From Anaerolineae bacterium (GTDB taxonomy: Bacteria > Chloroflexota > Anaerolineae > Promineifilales > Promineifilaceae): a stretch of DNA of 64,000 nucleotides. Both the position numbers and the translations under genes were made by a program. Location of the stretch: positions 38,039 to 102,038 of the forward strand of contig JAHBVI010000006.1 of NCBI GenBank assembly GCA_019637635.1. Reading direction: 5' to 3'. Shown here in pieces: positions 15,233 to 24,186 of this stretch. Positions within the stretch are counted from its first letter, which is position 1. Every line of letters starts with the position of its first letter. The notes beneath the pieces are model-generated. The model ran no database searches. It was given only the letters and a program-made list of their open reading frames with translations, and was not told where the DNA came from.

Positions 15233-16411
15233 ATGGAGATTAGGAGATTGGAGATTGGGAGATTGAAGTGGCGGTGGGGGGTGGTCACGGCCGTGTACCT
15301 GCTGATCATCCTCGTTTTTTATCTGCTGTGGCAGGTGGTGTGGCCGTGCTGCGCGGAACGGTGGTTGGGACTGACGGCCGTGACTGCCGCCTATTCACTC
15401 TGGGTCGTGTGGCGACATTTGCCGGAAAATCACCGTCCTGATGAAACGGAATTGCTGCCCCGTTTTGGCTGGGGCAACCGGCTGACGCTGCTGCGTGGGC
15501 TGATGATCAGTCTGGTGGCCGGTTTCTTGTTTTCGCCCTGGCCTGATGGGTGGGTGGGCTGGCTGCCCGCCATCCTCTACACCATCGCCGATGTAGCCGA
15601 CTACCTGGACGGCTACGCGGCGCGCATTACCAATCACGCCACTCGCCTGGGCGAGCGGCTGGACATGGAATTTGACGGGCTGGGGCTGGTGGTGGTGACG
15701 CTGCTGGCGGTGTGGTACGCGCAGTTGCCACCCTGGTATCTGCTCATTGGCTTTGCCCGGTATCTGTTTGTCTTTGGCCTGTGGTTACGACAAAAGCGCC
15801 AATTACCGGCACGGCCGTTGCCCCATAGCTGGCATCGCCGCATCTTTGCCGGGTTCCAGATGGCGTTTATGAGCGTGGTGTTGTGGCCGATTGTGCCCGC
15901 CGTGGGGGCGGCAATTGCCGGGACGTTGTTTGCCCTGGCCACGTCGGCCAGCTTTTTGCGGGATTGGCTGGTGACGATTGGCTGGCTTGATCCGGCAACG
16001 GCCGTGTACCAACAATGGCAGCGGCGGGTATATTTGGTCACGGCCGTGTACCTGCCCCCCATTTTCCGCCTCCTATTGTTTATCTCGCTCTGGCAGGTTT
16101 ACATAAATTTCGATACAGGCGAATGGGTGGCGCTGTTCACTGCCTGGCGGCTGCCTCTGCCCGATGTGTGGGCGCAGTTTTGGTTGGTGGTGGGAGTGGT
16201 TACGGCCGTGCTGATCACACTGGGCATCATGGGGCGGCTGATGACGCTGCCGCTGCTGTTTCCATTGGGGTTTACGTTGCTGACACAGGGAGAAGACGAA
16301 GGGATTATCCTGGCCGTGACCTGCACCATCCTCATTTTGTTGTTCGGGACCGGTGCATTCTCCCTCTGGCGGCCGGAAGAGCGTTTCATGGTGCGGCGGG
16401 CAGGAGAATGA
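15233..16411 (+). CDS. CDP-alcohol phosphatidyltransferase family protein
   Basis: About 392 residues with ten or so membrane helices. The complete active-site signature D-x2-D-G-x2-A-R-x8-G-x3-D-x3-D is at about residues 123-148 (DYLDGYAAR ... GERLDMEFD), so it should move a phosphatidyl or similar group from a CDP-alcohol to an alcohol acceptor at the membrane. It is twice the usual length, with extra helices after the catalytic domain. The start is unclear: GTG 15221 and ATG 15233 both lie in a GGAGATT repeat that encodes the first residues, and neither has a clear ribosome site. Confidence 0.8.
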   Translation: MEIRRLEIGRLKWRWGVVTAVYLLIILVFYLLWQVVWPCCAERWLGLTAVTAAYSLWVVWRHLPENHRPDETELLPRFGWGNRLTLLRGLMISLVAGFLFSPWPDGWVGWLPAILYTIADVADYLDGYAARITNHATRLGERLDMEFDGLGLVVVTLLAVWYAQLPPWYLLIGFARYLFVFGLWLRQKRQLPARPLPHSWHRRIFAGFQMAFMSVVLWPIVPAVGAAIAGTLFALATSASFLRDWLVTIGWLDPATAVYQQWQRRVYLVTAVYLPPIFRLLLFISLWQVYINFDTGEWVALFTAWRLPLPDVWAQFWLVVGVVTAVLITLGIMGRLMTLPLLFPLGFTLLTQGEDEGIILAVTCTILILLFGTGAFSLWRPEERFMVRRAGE

Positions 16412-16416
16412 AAGGT

Positions 16417-16453
16417 GAGGGGGTGGGCGGCCTCCCGGCCGCCCACCCCTCTC
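16417..16453. terminator. bidirectional GC-rich hairpin between convergent genes
   Basis: GAGGGGGTGGGCGGCC (16417-16432) pairs with GGCCGCCCACCCCTCTC over almost its whole length around a four-base loop. It lies between the ends of the phosphatidyltransferase (+) and the MerR regulator (-). There is no long T run, so strength is uncertain. Confidence 0.55.
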
Positions 16454-16456
16454 TGT

Positions 16457-17275
16457 TTACCGTTCCCGGAACGGCCAGACAATTTCCATTTTTGCATCGG
16501 GGCCAGGAGCAGTCCACCACACTTCGCGGGGCGAATCGGCCATTTCATACCCGTTGGCCTGTATCCAATCATACGCCGCATCATACGCTTTGAGGATGTG
16601 GGGAAAGTCACACATCTCATTATGCACGGTGACGCTGGCCGCTTTGGTGGCGGGCAGATCTTTGACTACAATGTCGCCTACGGCCGTGACTTTGCCATTC
16701 ACCGGCCAGCAAACCTCAATGGGGCCGTTTTCTGTCTCGTTAATCGGGCCATGATAAATGCCGAAGGGTTCTCCGGCCGTTTGACCATGCTGTGTTTCCA
16801 CAAACTGGCCTAAGGCCGCCAGGCTGTCCCGAATGGTGGCATCTAATTCCGCCACGGTGATATGTTTACTGATACTGGCAATCTGCTGCACACTCAATTC
16901 TTTTACTTCAACTTCCATTGTCATTTGTTTCACCTCGTTTTGTAGTTGGGCAATTAGCTCATTCGTTGTCCGCCGGACAAGTAAAACGCGCGCTTCGTAA
17001 GCCCGCCAATATTGGGTCAATAGAGACACGGCCGTATCTCTATCCGCCGTCACCAACTCCCGCACCAACGCCAGCGGTACGTCCATCTGTCGCAAGGTAC
17101 GGATGAATCGCGCTGTCTCCAGTTGATCCGGCTGGTAATGCCGGTACCCCGTTTCCGGGTCCAGGTAGGCTGGCTGCAAGATACCCAGTCGGTCATACAG
17201 ACGTAGGGCTTTGATGGAGAGAAGAGAGGCGTCTGCGAATTGGCCTATTCGCATCAGGTGTTTGGGCTTACTCAT
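16457..17275 (-). CDS. MerR family regulator with GyrI-like effector domain (BmrR type)
   Basis: A 272-residue protein: winged MerR DNA-binding domain (MRIGQFADASLLSIKALRLYDRLGIL, GYRHYQ), a coiled dimer helix (~85-120), and a C-terminal GyrI/BmrR-type ligand-binding domain (~125-270). Members sense hydrophobic cations or other small drugs and twist a promoter with an over-long spacer. Its own promoter has precisely such a 19-base spacer (17282-17312) and leaves almost no leader, so autoregulation is likely. Confidence 0.9.
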   Translation of the reverse strand: MSKPKHLMRIGQFADASLLSIKALRLYDRLGILQPAYLDPETGYRHYQPDQLETARFIRTLRQMDVPLALVRELVTADRDTAVSLLTQYWRAYEARVLLVRRTTNELIAQLQNEVKQMTMEVEVKELSVQQIASISKHITVAELDATIRDSLAALGQFVETQHGQTAGEPFGIYHGPINETENGPIEVCWPVNGKVTAVGDIVVKDLPATKAASVTVHNEMCDFPHILKAYDAAYDWIQANGYEMADSPREVWWTAPGPDAKMEIVWPFRER

Positions 17276-17281
17276 GCCAGG

Positions 17282-17312
17282 AGTATACAGCCTGCCCTTT
17301 GGGGAGAGTCAA
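17282..17312 (-). promoter_or_regulatory. MerR-type promoter with 19-base spacer, leaderless
   Basis: On the minus strand TTGACT (17312-17307) and TATACT (17287-17282) are separated by 19 bases, the spacing that MerR proteins correct by DNA twisting. The spacer contains CTCCCC...GGG, typical of MerR operators. Only six bases separate the -10 box from ATG 17275, so the transcript should begin at or next to the start codon. Confidence 0.7.
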
Positions 17313-17516
17313 GGGGCGCCTAAAAAACCCCATAAGACCGGAGGAAAAGTGGATGGTCTGGCGAGCAGGAGAAGGGGCATAATTCACCGAATACCGACCA
17401 CCGACCAACAGCCACATCACCAGAATTTGTGAAAAAAAACACGAAACCTTTGCCGGAGATATGCGTAGGGTTAGCTGTGTTTTGTTTGTTGAGGCGCTGG
17501 AAGCGGAGGAAATGCC

Positions 17517-18452
17517 ATGATGCCTACACCCATTGCCGACCACCTGATTAACTGGCTGCTGGAAGGTGATGTCTCTATTCAGTACCAGGTTTACCGTGAT
17601 CTGCTGGACGTAGAACGCCCGGATTTGCAGGCGCGCATTGCCACGGAAGGTTGGGGTGCGCAATTTCTGCGCGCCCGCCAGACAGAAGGCCACTGGGGGC
17701 GGGGGTTCTACCAGCCCAAATGGATTTCAACCCATTACACACTGCTTGATTTGCGGCATCTTCGCCTTTCGCCTGACAATTTGCAAATTCAGGAGAGCAT
17801 TCTCCAGATTCTGGACAAGCATAAAGAAGCCGATGGCGGCGTCAACCCGGGTAAGACCATCAAAAACAGCGATGTTTGCGTCAATGGCATGTTTCTGAAT
17901 TACGCCGCCTATTTTGGCACACCGGTTGAATCACTTCACTCCATTGTGGATTTCTTGATGGGCGTGCAGATGCCTGACGGCGGCTTCAACTGCGAGTCCA
18001 ACCAGCGGGGGGCCGTCCACAGTTCGCTGCACTCGACCATCTCGGTGCTGGAGGGGATTGGCGCGTACCTGGCGAATGGCTATGCCTATCGCGCCGCCGA
18101 CTTGGGCGACATGACACGCCAGGCGCAGGAATTTATCCTGCGGCACCGGTTGTTCCGCTCCGACCACACCGGTGAGGTGATAAACCCGCGTTTTCTGCTG
18201 CTTTCGTACCCGTCGCGTTGGTTTTATGACATCCTGCGTGCGCTGGATTATTTTCAGAGTGTGGGCGCAGCGTATGACCCCCGGATGCAGGATGCGCTGG
18301 ATGTCTTGCAGCAAAAACAGCGCAAGGACGGCGCCTGGCCGTTGCAGGCCAGACATCCCGGCCAGGTCCATTTCGACATGGAGACCCCCGGCCAACCCAG
18401 CCGTTGGAATACGCTGCGGGCGCTGCGGGTTTTAAGGCGCTACTCTCAGTAG
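17517..18452 (+). CDS. prenyltransferase/squalene-cyclase-fold protein
   Basis: A 311-residue protein of alpha/alpha-toroid type, with QW-like repeats (MPDGGFNCESN around 155, QRKDGAWPLQ near 280, EADGGVNPG near 105). Real hopene cyclases are about 630 residues and have the DXDD motif; this is half the size and lacks it, so it is more likely a non-cyclase member of unknown role. A good GGAGG site precedes ATG 17517. The stop codon lies inside the outer arm of the palindrome at 18447-18529. Confidence 0.75.
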   Translation: MMPTPIADHLINWLLEGDVSIQYQVYRDLLDVERPDLQARIATEGWGAQFLRARQTEGHWGRGFYQPKWISTHYTLLDLRHLRLSPDNLQIQESILQILDKHKEADGGVNPGKTIKNSDVCVNGMFLNYAAYFGTPVESLHSIVDFLMGVQMPDGGFNCESNQRGAVHSSLHSTISVLEGIGAYLANGYAYRAADLGDMTRQAQEFILRHRLFRSDHTGEVINPRFLLLSYPSRWFYDILRALDYFQSVGAAYDPRMQDALDVLQQKQRKDGAWPLQARHPGQVHFDMETPGQPSRWNTLRALRVLRRYSQ

Positions 18453-18529
18453 ATCGCAATGGGAGGAGTTCGCATCCTCAGATGCCCCCGGTTCGCATCT
18501 GAGGATGCGAACTCCGCTTTGATCTACTG
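18447..18529. repeat. nested palindrome (inner arms 21/21)
   Basis: Inner arms 18465-18485 and 18495-18515 (GGAGTTCGCATCCTCAGATG + C) pair perfectly; outer arms CAGTAGATC (18447-18455) and GATCTACTG (18521-18529) also match. It starts within the last codons of the preceding gene. The inner unit recurs at 41175-41206. Confidence 0.75.
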
Positions 18530-18591
18530 ATTCTGCTTGAGAAGGCAATCTCTACGGCTGCGGAGCGGTGAGATTGAGAGTGAGTATCAAG

Positions 18592-20199
18592 ATGCGCAAC
18601 CAATGGATTTGGCGTTGGCAACGGCCGTTGCTGTTGCTATTGGTACTTATCGTCAGTCTGGCTGCCTGTAACACACCACCGACGACGCCTGGCAACACGG
18701 CCGTGCCGCCCACACCGCTGCCGCCTACCAGCCAGCCATTTCCCACCCAGCCACTGCCTACCCCTACCGCAACCCCGGCCTATACCCCCCACTTCACCCC
18801 GACCGACTGCCCGTTTGCCATGCCGGAGAATGTGACCATTCAGTGTGGCTATCTGACCGTGCCCGAAGACCGGGCTAACCCGCAGCGCACCATCCGCCTG
18901 CCGGTGGCCATTGTCGCCAGCGACAGCCCCACGCCGCTGCCCGACCCCGTTGTCTACCTTGCCGGTGGGCCGGGAGGTCACGCTCTGGACCAGACCTCCT
19001 TATTGGTAGCTCAATTTCAAGACATCTTGCACCAGCGCGACCTGATCATTTTTGATCAGCGCGGCGTCGGTTACGCCGAACCATCGCTGGATTGCCCGGA
19101 ACTACCGGAGGCGGAGTTAGCGAATATCGAACGGCCGTTAGACGCGGATGAGCAGCAGGCGATGGTCATGGCCGCCGTTATGACCTGCCGCGAGCGGCTG
19201 ATCGCTGACGGCGTCAACCTGGCTGCCTACAACAGCGCCGCCAGCGCCGCCGACCTGAACGACCTGCGCCAGGTCTTGGGCTACGAAAGCTGGAACTTAC
19301 TGGGGGTTTCCTATGGGACGCGGCTGGCGTTAACGGCCGTGCGTGATTTCGGCTACACCGGCGCCATTCGCAGCGCCATTCTCGATTCCGTTTACCCACC
19401 CCAGGTGGATGCTTATGCCGCAGCGGGCGCCAACGCTCAGCGCGCTTTTAGCCTGCTCTTTGCCCGCTGTGCCGCTGATGCTGCCTGCAATGCCGCTTAC
19501 CCCGACCTGGAAACACACTTTTATCAGTTGGTGGATGCCCTGAACGCCGAACCGCTGACGGTGACGGTCTCCGACCATGTGAATCTGGTCAATTACCGGG
19601 TTCCCGTGAACGGTGATACGTTGATCGCGATCGTTTTCAGGATGATGTATGACCGCCAACTGATTAGCGCCCTGCCGCAGATGCTGCGCCAAATTGAAAA
19701 TGGTTACAGTAGTAGATTGGCAGAGTATATGAGCGACAGACTGCATGATGCCGATTTTGGCAGTGAAGGGATGAGCTATTCGGTGCAGTGCTTCGAGGAA
19801 GCCCCTTTCACAACCGAAGCCGAGAGTGCGGCGGGCAGCGAAACCCTGCCGCCGCAGTTGGCGCGCACATTTGCCGGGGACGCAGCCAATACCCTGGAAA
19901 TCTGCGCCGCCTGGCAAATAGCGCCGGCCCAACCAAAGGAAAATGAGCCGGTAATCAGTGACGTGCCTACCCTGCTGCTGGTCGGCGACTATGATCCCAT
20001 CACGCCGCCAGCGTATGCCGAAACTGCCGCCGCACACCTGCCCAACAGCTTTCTCTTCACCTTTATCGGCGTGTCCCATGCCGTCACCTTTAACCACTCC
20101 TGTGGTGTAGACCTGGTCGCCGCTTTTCTAGCCGACCCCAACAAAGAACCAACAGCGGACTGTTTGCCGTCAATGCCGCTTGGTTTTTTACGGCCGTAA
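18592..20199 (+). CDS. alpha/beta hydrolase lipoprotein, TAP-like (S33) peptidase
   Basis: A 535-residue lipoprotein: signal peptide ending in the lipobox VSLAAC, then a Thr/Pro-rich linker, then an alpha/beta hydrolase with a C-terminal TAP-like domain. Nucleophile GVSYGTR (Ser ~240), acid in VGDYDPITPP and His in GVSHAV fit tripeptidyl-aminopeptidase/prolyl-peptidase relatives. It probably trims short peptides outside the membrane. ATG 18592 is preferred over GTG 18568. The linker region carries ACGGCCGT copies read as Thr-Ala-Val. Confidence 0.85.
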   Translation: MRNQWIWRWQRPLLLLLVLIVSLAACNTPPTTPGNTAVPPTPLPPTSQPFPTQPLPTPTATPAYTPHFTPTDCPFAMPENVTIQCGYLTVPEDRANPQRTIRLPVAIVASDSPTPLPDPVVYLAGGPGGHALDQTSLLVAQFQDILHQRDLIIFDQRGVGYAEPSLDCPELPEAELANIERPLDADEQQAMVMAAVMTCRERLIADGVNLAAYNSAASAADLNDLRQVLGYESWNLLGVSYGTRLALTAVRDFGYTGAIRSAILDSVYPPQVDAYAAAGANAQRAFSLLFARCAADAACNAAYPDLETHFYQLVDALNAEPLTVTVSDHVNLVNYRVPVNGDTLIAIVFRMMYDRQLISALPQMLRQIENGYSSRLAEYMSDRLHDADFGSEGMSYSVQCFEEAPFTTEAESAAGSETLPPQLARTFAGDAANTLEICAAWQIAPAQPKENEPVISDVPTLLLVGDYDPITPPAYAETAAAHLPNSFLFTFIGVSHAVTFNHSCGVDLVAAFLADPNKEPTADCLPSMPLGFLRP

Positions 20200-20339
20200 C
20201 AAAACCAACATGGTCGGAATCGGCCGTTTACTGCCGCGCCAGACGATAAGGACGGGAAACAGAAACGCAATCGGAACTGTTTGATAATTTACCCGAACTT
20301 GCCTGAGATGTGCTAGAATGCACCATCAGGAGAAACCTT

Positions 20340-20702
20340 ATGGAAGCAAGTGTGGAACAAATTCCCCAGTTTGGGGAGGTGCAATTCACTATTCAGATAT
20401 CCGGCCACATACATTATTCAGCCGAAGCTGCCCGTCGGTTAGTAGGGCGGTATGTAGCTGGCGAAATTGCTTATCTTTTGCGAAGTGGTGAACCAACATT
20501 AGTTGTCAAGGAGCGCATAGTCTGGCGTGTACCGGTGGAACTGGCGCTACCTGGACATGGTGTGGTTGGTACAGTCGGGCAGATAGATGTGGATGTCGAA
20601 ACGGGTGAATTAGCCATTACACCAGAATTGACCCATCAAATTCAAGAAAATGCCGAGCAGAAAGCTGCCTATTATTCCACCATTGCCAGTACCACACCTT
20701 AG
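20340..20702 (+). CDS. hypothetical protein, partner of the C39-like peptidase
   Basis: A 120-residue soluble protein from ATG 20340, with AGGAG seven bases upstream. Middle region KERIVWRVPVELALPGHG then VGQIDVDVETGEL resembles a small beta-rich domain; no family recognised with certainty. Its end overlaps the start of the C39-like peptidase by 53 bases, so both are made together. Such pairs in Chloroflexota and cyanobacteria may be toxin-antitoxin-like or substrate-protease pairs, which is a guess. Confidence 0.65.
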   Translation: MEASVEQIPQFGEVQFTIQISGHIHYSAEAARRLVGRYVAGEIAYLLRSGEPTLVVKERIVWRVPVELALPGHGVVGTVGQIDVDVETGELAITPELTHQIQENAEQKAAYYSTIASTTP

Positions 20703-21129
20703 GCAAGAAGGTGAATCAGATTGTCTGGCGGCCTGCGCTGTCATGTCGCTGGCAAATATTGGCCATCCTATACCCTACCCCCAACTCCTCAAACCCCTAC
20801 AAATTGGTCCTGTTGGCGCTCCGCGCCGCAACATCACAAATCTATCTCGTCTGGGAGTGAGCGTCACTTACCGTGAAGCGACCTTAGATATTCTGGCTGA
20901 AACTTATCTGCAAGCAGATGAGCCTGTTATTGTTTTCATAGATACGGCCGAACTTCACTATTGGTCAAGAGCCACCAACCATGCAGTGGTTGTTATTGGC
21001 CTCGATGAAACGAGTGTGCTGGTTCTGGACCCGGCTTCTCCCCATACACAACAAACCATCCCGCATGAAGAGTTTCAACTCGCCTGGCTCAACGGTGATT
21101 ACACCTGCGCTATTATTCACCGGGCGTAG
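20650..21129 (+). CDS. C39-like papain-fold cysteine peptidase
   Basis: A 159-residue peptidase-C39-like protein. Catalytic Cys25 lies in GESDCLAACAVMSL, His in TNHAVVVIGLD (~110) and Asp in VLDPASPH (~127). The domain in bacteriocin exporters cuts double-Gly leaders; here it stands alone without membrane parts. No ABC transporter is nearby. Start overlaps the preceding small gene, suggesting coupling; a site before ATG 20650 is weak. Confidence 0.8.
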   Translation: MPSRKLPIIPPLPVPHLRQEGESDCLAACAVMSLANIGHPIPYPQLLKPLQIGPVGAPRRNITNLSRLGVSVTYREATLDILAETYLQADEPVIVFIDTAELHYWSRATNHAVVVIGLDETSVLVLDPASPHTQQTIPHEEFQLAWLNGDYTCAIIHRA

Positions 21130-21140
21130 TCGCCAGGGCA

Positions 21141-22118
21141 ATGCGTAGAAAGAAAGGTGTCGTGTGGCTGTTATGGCTGACGGCCGTCCTCCTACTTGCA
21201 TTGGTATTGCGGACGGTACCGTTGACGGCCGTGTTGGAGACGCTGCGGGGTTTGACCTGGTGGCAGATTGGCATTTTGGTTGTGTTGAACGGGGTGGCGC
21301 TGGTCTGGTTGACGGGGCGCTGGTGGCTGATGCTGTGGGGCATGGGCTGGCGGCTGCCGTTGGCTATGGCCGTGGGCCACCGGCTGGCAGCCTTTGGCGT
21401 CAGCTATTTTACACCTGGCCCCCATTTTGGCGGCGAACCGGTGCAGGTATTGCTGGCGGAAAAGGTGCATGGTGTGCCCCGGCACACGGCCGTGTCCGCT
21501 GTGTCGCTGGATAAATCCCTGGAACTGCTGGTGAATTTTGCCTTTCTGCTGTTTGGTGTGCTGGTCACGTGGCGCGCCGGGCTGCTGCGGGCAAGTATGG
21601 GGGAAGAAGCCATCGGATTGGCGGGTGGGCTGCTGCTATTTCCCATGGTTTATCTGGCGGCGCTGTGGGGTGGGCGACGGCCGTTGGCCGGCGCGTTTGG
21701 CCTGATGCAGCCGATGGGGAAACGGTGGGGGTGGTATGGGACGGCCGTGAACGCTCTAACCGCCAGCGAAGAACAGGCTCATCAGCTTTGCCGCCGTTCG
21801 CCGCGCCTGTTTGCCCTGGCGCTGCTGTTTTCGGCGGCAAGCTGGCTGGTACTGCTGCTGGAATATGGCCTCATGCTCACGTATCTGGGTGCGGCGCTGT
21901 CGCCGGTGCAAATTATTGTGGCGCTGACGGCCATGCGGCTGGCGTATCTACTGCCGCTGCCTGGCGGCCTGGGAGCGTTGGAAGCCAGCCAGGTTTTTGC
22001 GCTGGAACTGCTGGGCGCCGACCCGGCCATTGGTCTTAGCGCCAGCCTGCTCATTCGGGGGCGGGATGTGGCGTTGGGGCTGGTGGGGCTGTGGTGGGGC
22101 TGGCGGATGATGCGGTGA
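21141..22118 (+). CDS. lysylphosphatidylglycerol-synthase-like membrane protein (UPF0104)
   Basis: A 325-residue protein with seven or eight membrane helices and the family's motifs (GHRLAAFGVSYFTPGPHFGG, VSLDKSLELL, PLPGGLGALEA). The family comprises the membrane part of MprF and lone AglD2-type homologues thought to move lipids or lipid-linked sugars. There is no aminoacyltransferase domain. Start ATG 21141, eleven bases after the peptidase stop. Dense in the ACGGCCGT octamer. Confidence 0.85.
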   Translation: MRRKKGVVWLLWLTAVLLLALVLRTVPLTAVLETLRGLTWWQIGILVVLNGVALVWLTGRWWLMLWGMGWRLPLAMAVGHRLAAFGVSYFTPGPHFGGEPVQVLLAEKVHGVPRHTAVSAVSLDKSLELLVNFAFLLFGVLVTWRAGLLRASMGEEAIGLAGGLLLFPMVYLAALWGGRRPLAGAFGLMQPMGKRWGWYGTAVNALTASEEQAHQLCRRSPRLFALALLFSAASWLVLLLEYGLMLTYLGAALSPVQIIVALTAMRLAYLLPLPGGLGALEASQVFALELLGADPAIGLSASLLIRGRDVALGLVGLWWGWRMMR

Positions 22119-22223
22119 GCAGGTGAAGGGGTGAAGGGGTGAGGAGTTTTTGCCTGTCTGGGCAACTTCTATTACAGTTGTAATAGCTCGCTTACACTGG
22201 TATTTCTACAATTGTAACCGTTC

Positions 22224-22285
22224 AGACCTGACAGGTTTTTACCAGTTCAACTTGAAACCTTGCAGGCCAAAAACCTGTCAGGTCT
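22224..22285. repeat. palindromic element, family C, with 17-base arms
   Basis: AGACCTGACAGGTTTTT (22224-22240) and its perfect complement (22269-22285) with a 28-base loop. A second copy with similar flanks on both sides lies at 46341-46402; both sit just upstream of a plus-strand gene. Confidence 0.75.
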
Positions 22286-22332
22286 CTTGAGGGGCTGAAC
22301 GCTTACGTCTCTGTGAGAAGGAGGAATAAACC

Positions 22333-22662
22333 ATGAATCTATCATTATCTACACGGCAATGGGTGATTACCGGACTGGTGGTGGTGACGGCGCTCATTCA
22401 TTTGGGGTTGGGTGGTTGGAGCAATCCCCTGTTTATTGCCAACGGCATTGGCTATCTGGTGCTGATCCTTTGCCTGTATTTCTTTCCGCAATTGGCGTCG
22501 CAGCGCAGCCTCATTCGTTGGGCATTGATTGGGTACACGGCCGTGACCTTCATTCTCTATTTTGTCCGTAATTGGCCGGACATCTGGGGACCTGTTGGCC
22601 TGCTGGACAAAGCAGTGGAACTGGCGCTGATCATTTTGCTCTGGCTGGATAGAAACGATTAA
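22333..22662 (+). CDS. small four-helix membrane protein
   Basis: A 109-residue protein with four predicted membrane helices (about 10-28, 35-52, 60-80, 88-105). It starts after a GGAGGAATAAACC site. Family not recognised with certainty. The rhomboid gene follows after five bases, so the two are likely one operon. Confidence 0.65.
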   Translation: MNLSLSTRQWVITGLVVVTALIHLGLGGWSNPLFIANGIGYLVLILCLYFFPQLASQRSLIRWALIGYTAVTFILYFVRNWPDIWGPVGLLDKAVELALIILLWLDRND

Positions 22663-22667
22663 ATCGT

Positions 22668-23273
22668 ATGGTGTACGCCATCCTCAATGCGTTACAGAAT
22701 TTGCCGGTTGGCATCCAGGTTGTGCTGGGGCTGGTTTTTTTCATGCTTGTGCTGTTATTCGTAGACACCGTGTTTATGAACGGCCGTTTGCAAAGCATGT
22801 TCTGCGTCTACCCCCGCCGGACATTAAACCCGTTACGCTTTTTCACCTCTCCCTGGGTTCACAAAGATTTTCCCCATCTGGCCTTTAATTCTGTCCCCTT
22901 TTTTATCTTTGGCGTCATCATTGCCCTGGATGGATTAACCGAATTTTGGATTGTGACCTTGATCATTAGTTTTTTATCCGGGTTAGGCGTGTGGCTGTTT
23001 GCCAGCGTCACCAAAAGCTGCCATTTTGGCGCCAGCGGGCTGGTGTTAGGCTATTTTGCTTACATCTTCTTCCGGGGGTTTTTCACCAACAATGCGCAGG
23101 AAATCATGGTCGCGTTTGTGGTTGTGGTTCTCTTTTACTTCACCCGGTTTTCCACCTTCGGCAATTTGCGCTATCGAGAAGGGGTTTCAAACGTTGGGCA
23201 TTGGTTTGGTTTCTTGAGCGGTATCGCGGCCGCTTACATCTGGCCCTGGTTGGCTATACGACAAGGGCTGTAG
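22668..23273 (+). CDS. rhomboid family intramembrane serine peptidase
   Basis: A 201-residue rhomboid with six membrane helices. The catalytic Ser is in [11 protein letters not shown] (GxSG, Ser ~123) and the His in [10 protein letters not shown] (~177); [10 protein letters not shown] is the conserved His-Asn segment of helix 2. It would cut transmembrane proteins within the membrane. Its last 87 bases overlap, antisense, the end of the methyltransferase gene. Confidence 0.88.
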   Translation: MVYAILNALQNLPVGIQVVLGLVFFMLVLLFVDTVFMNGRLQSMFCVYPRRTLNPLRFFTSPWVHKDFPHLAFNSVPFFIFGVIIALDGLTEFWIVTLIISFLSGLGVWLFASVTKSCHFGASGLVLGYFAYIFFRGFFTNNAQEIMVAFVVVVLFYFTRFSTFGNLRYREGVSNVGHWFGFLSGIAAAYIWPWLAIRQGL

Positions 23274-24104
23274 CTGCCCCAGAAAGTCTAGCTGGTGGGC
23301 GATGTAGACCAGTTCGCCGCGTTCAATTTGGGCGTGGCGGTGGGCAATCCATTGGTCAAACTGCGCCGCATCCATTTCGGGATGGCCCTGTAGTGCCTGG
23401 TGCATAGTGTTAATAATGAAGTGCAGGAAATAGGCTTCGTCGGCCGGGTAACGGCCGTGCCGCGCCCATACCACCCAGTCTGAACCACCCGCCGCCAAAA
23501 TCTCTGCCCCGTGATTTTTTAAGTGCGTAAACAGATGTCGCCCACTGCGGCTGTCGCCGGACGGCCGTCCGCCCACCATCCGTTCATCCATTGTCCGGTG
23601 ATAAAGCTGCTCCACCAGGGCATCGAACGGCGGGTCAATGGCCGGTTCAAGTATCGTGGCCCCGTCAAAATTCAGGCTGAAATAAAACAAGCCGCCCGGT
23701 TTGAGCAACGAAAACAAGACCGGCAACGCCGTGGGGATGTCCAACAAATCCAACACGGCATGGGCGATCAACACATCCCAACGGTCACGGCCGTGTACCC
23801 GTTTCGCAAAGGCAAACAGGTCATCGGTCACCAGTTCCCGGTGGAGTGCAGGCGGTAGATGGGCCAACCGCTGGCGGGCGATGGCGATATTGGCGGGGTG
23901 GTGGTCTACGGCCGTGTACCTTCCTCGCTCTATGAACCCTTGTTCAACCAGACGTTCAACCATCGTGCCAATACCCGCCCCCACTTCAAGTATGGCCGGT
24001 TCCGGCGGCAACTGCTCACGCAGCGCCCACCATACATCTTTATTCAACGCCCGGTCATCCACTGTCTTTTTTGCTGCCAGATAGCGGGGGAAGTCCATGG
24101 TCAT
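23187..24104 (-). CDS. SAM-dependent methyltransferase (class I) of the RibAD-PTPS cluster
   Basis: A 305-residue methyltransferase: SAM-binding [15 protein letters not shown] (~40), acidic VDHH after strand 2 and [11 protein letters not shown] at motif IV. The C-terminal half is unusual and rich in His and aromatic residues. Last gene of the five-gene minus-strand cluster that begins at 28272, so its substrate is likely the cluster's product. The 3' end runs 87 bases into the convergent rhomboid gene. Confidence 0.85.
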   Translation of the reverse strand: MTMDFPRYLAAKKTVDDRALNKDVWWALREQLPPEPAILEVGAGIGTMVERLVEQGFIERGRYTAVDHHPANIAIARQRLAHLPPALHRELVTDDLFAFAKRVHGRDRWDVLIAHAVLDLLDIPTALPVLFSLLKPGGLFYFSLNFDGATILEPAIDPPFDALVEQLYHRTMDERMVGGRPSGDSRSGRHLFTHLKNHGAEILAAGGSDWVVWARHGRYPADEAYFLHFIINTMHQALQGHPEMDAAQFDQWIAHRHAQIERGELVYIAHQLDFLGQLQPLSYSQPGPDVSGRDTAQETKPMPNV

Positions 24105-24116
24105 TGGTCCTTGGTA

Positions 24117-24170
24117 ATTGGAGATTAGAGACTAGAGATTGGGAGATTAGGAGATTAGGAGATTGAGAGA
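24117..24170. repeat. tandem GGAGATT-type repeat
   Basis: Five or six degenerate direct copies of the 7-9-base unit GGAGATTA/G between the glycosyltransferase and methyltransferase genes. Unlike 8381 and 14533 it has no opposite arm, so it looks like half of that element. Confidence 0.6.
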
Positions 24171-24186
24171 TTACCCTTCCACTCGC

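Noticed and set aside
18637..18981. 114-codon minus-strand frame in the TAP-like hydrolase gene
   Set aside because: Shadow frame of the Thr/Pro linker; no start site.
24117..24170. CRISPR-like direct repeats
   Set aside because: Units are seven to nine bases with no spacers; a simple tandem repeat of the GGAGATT family.
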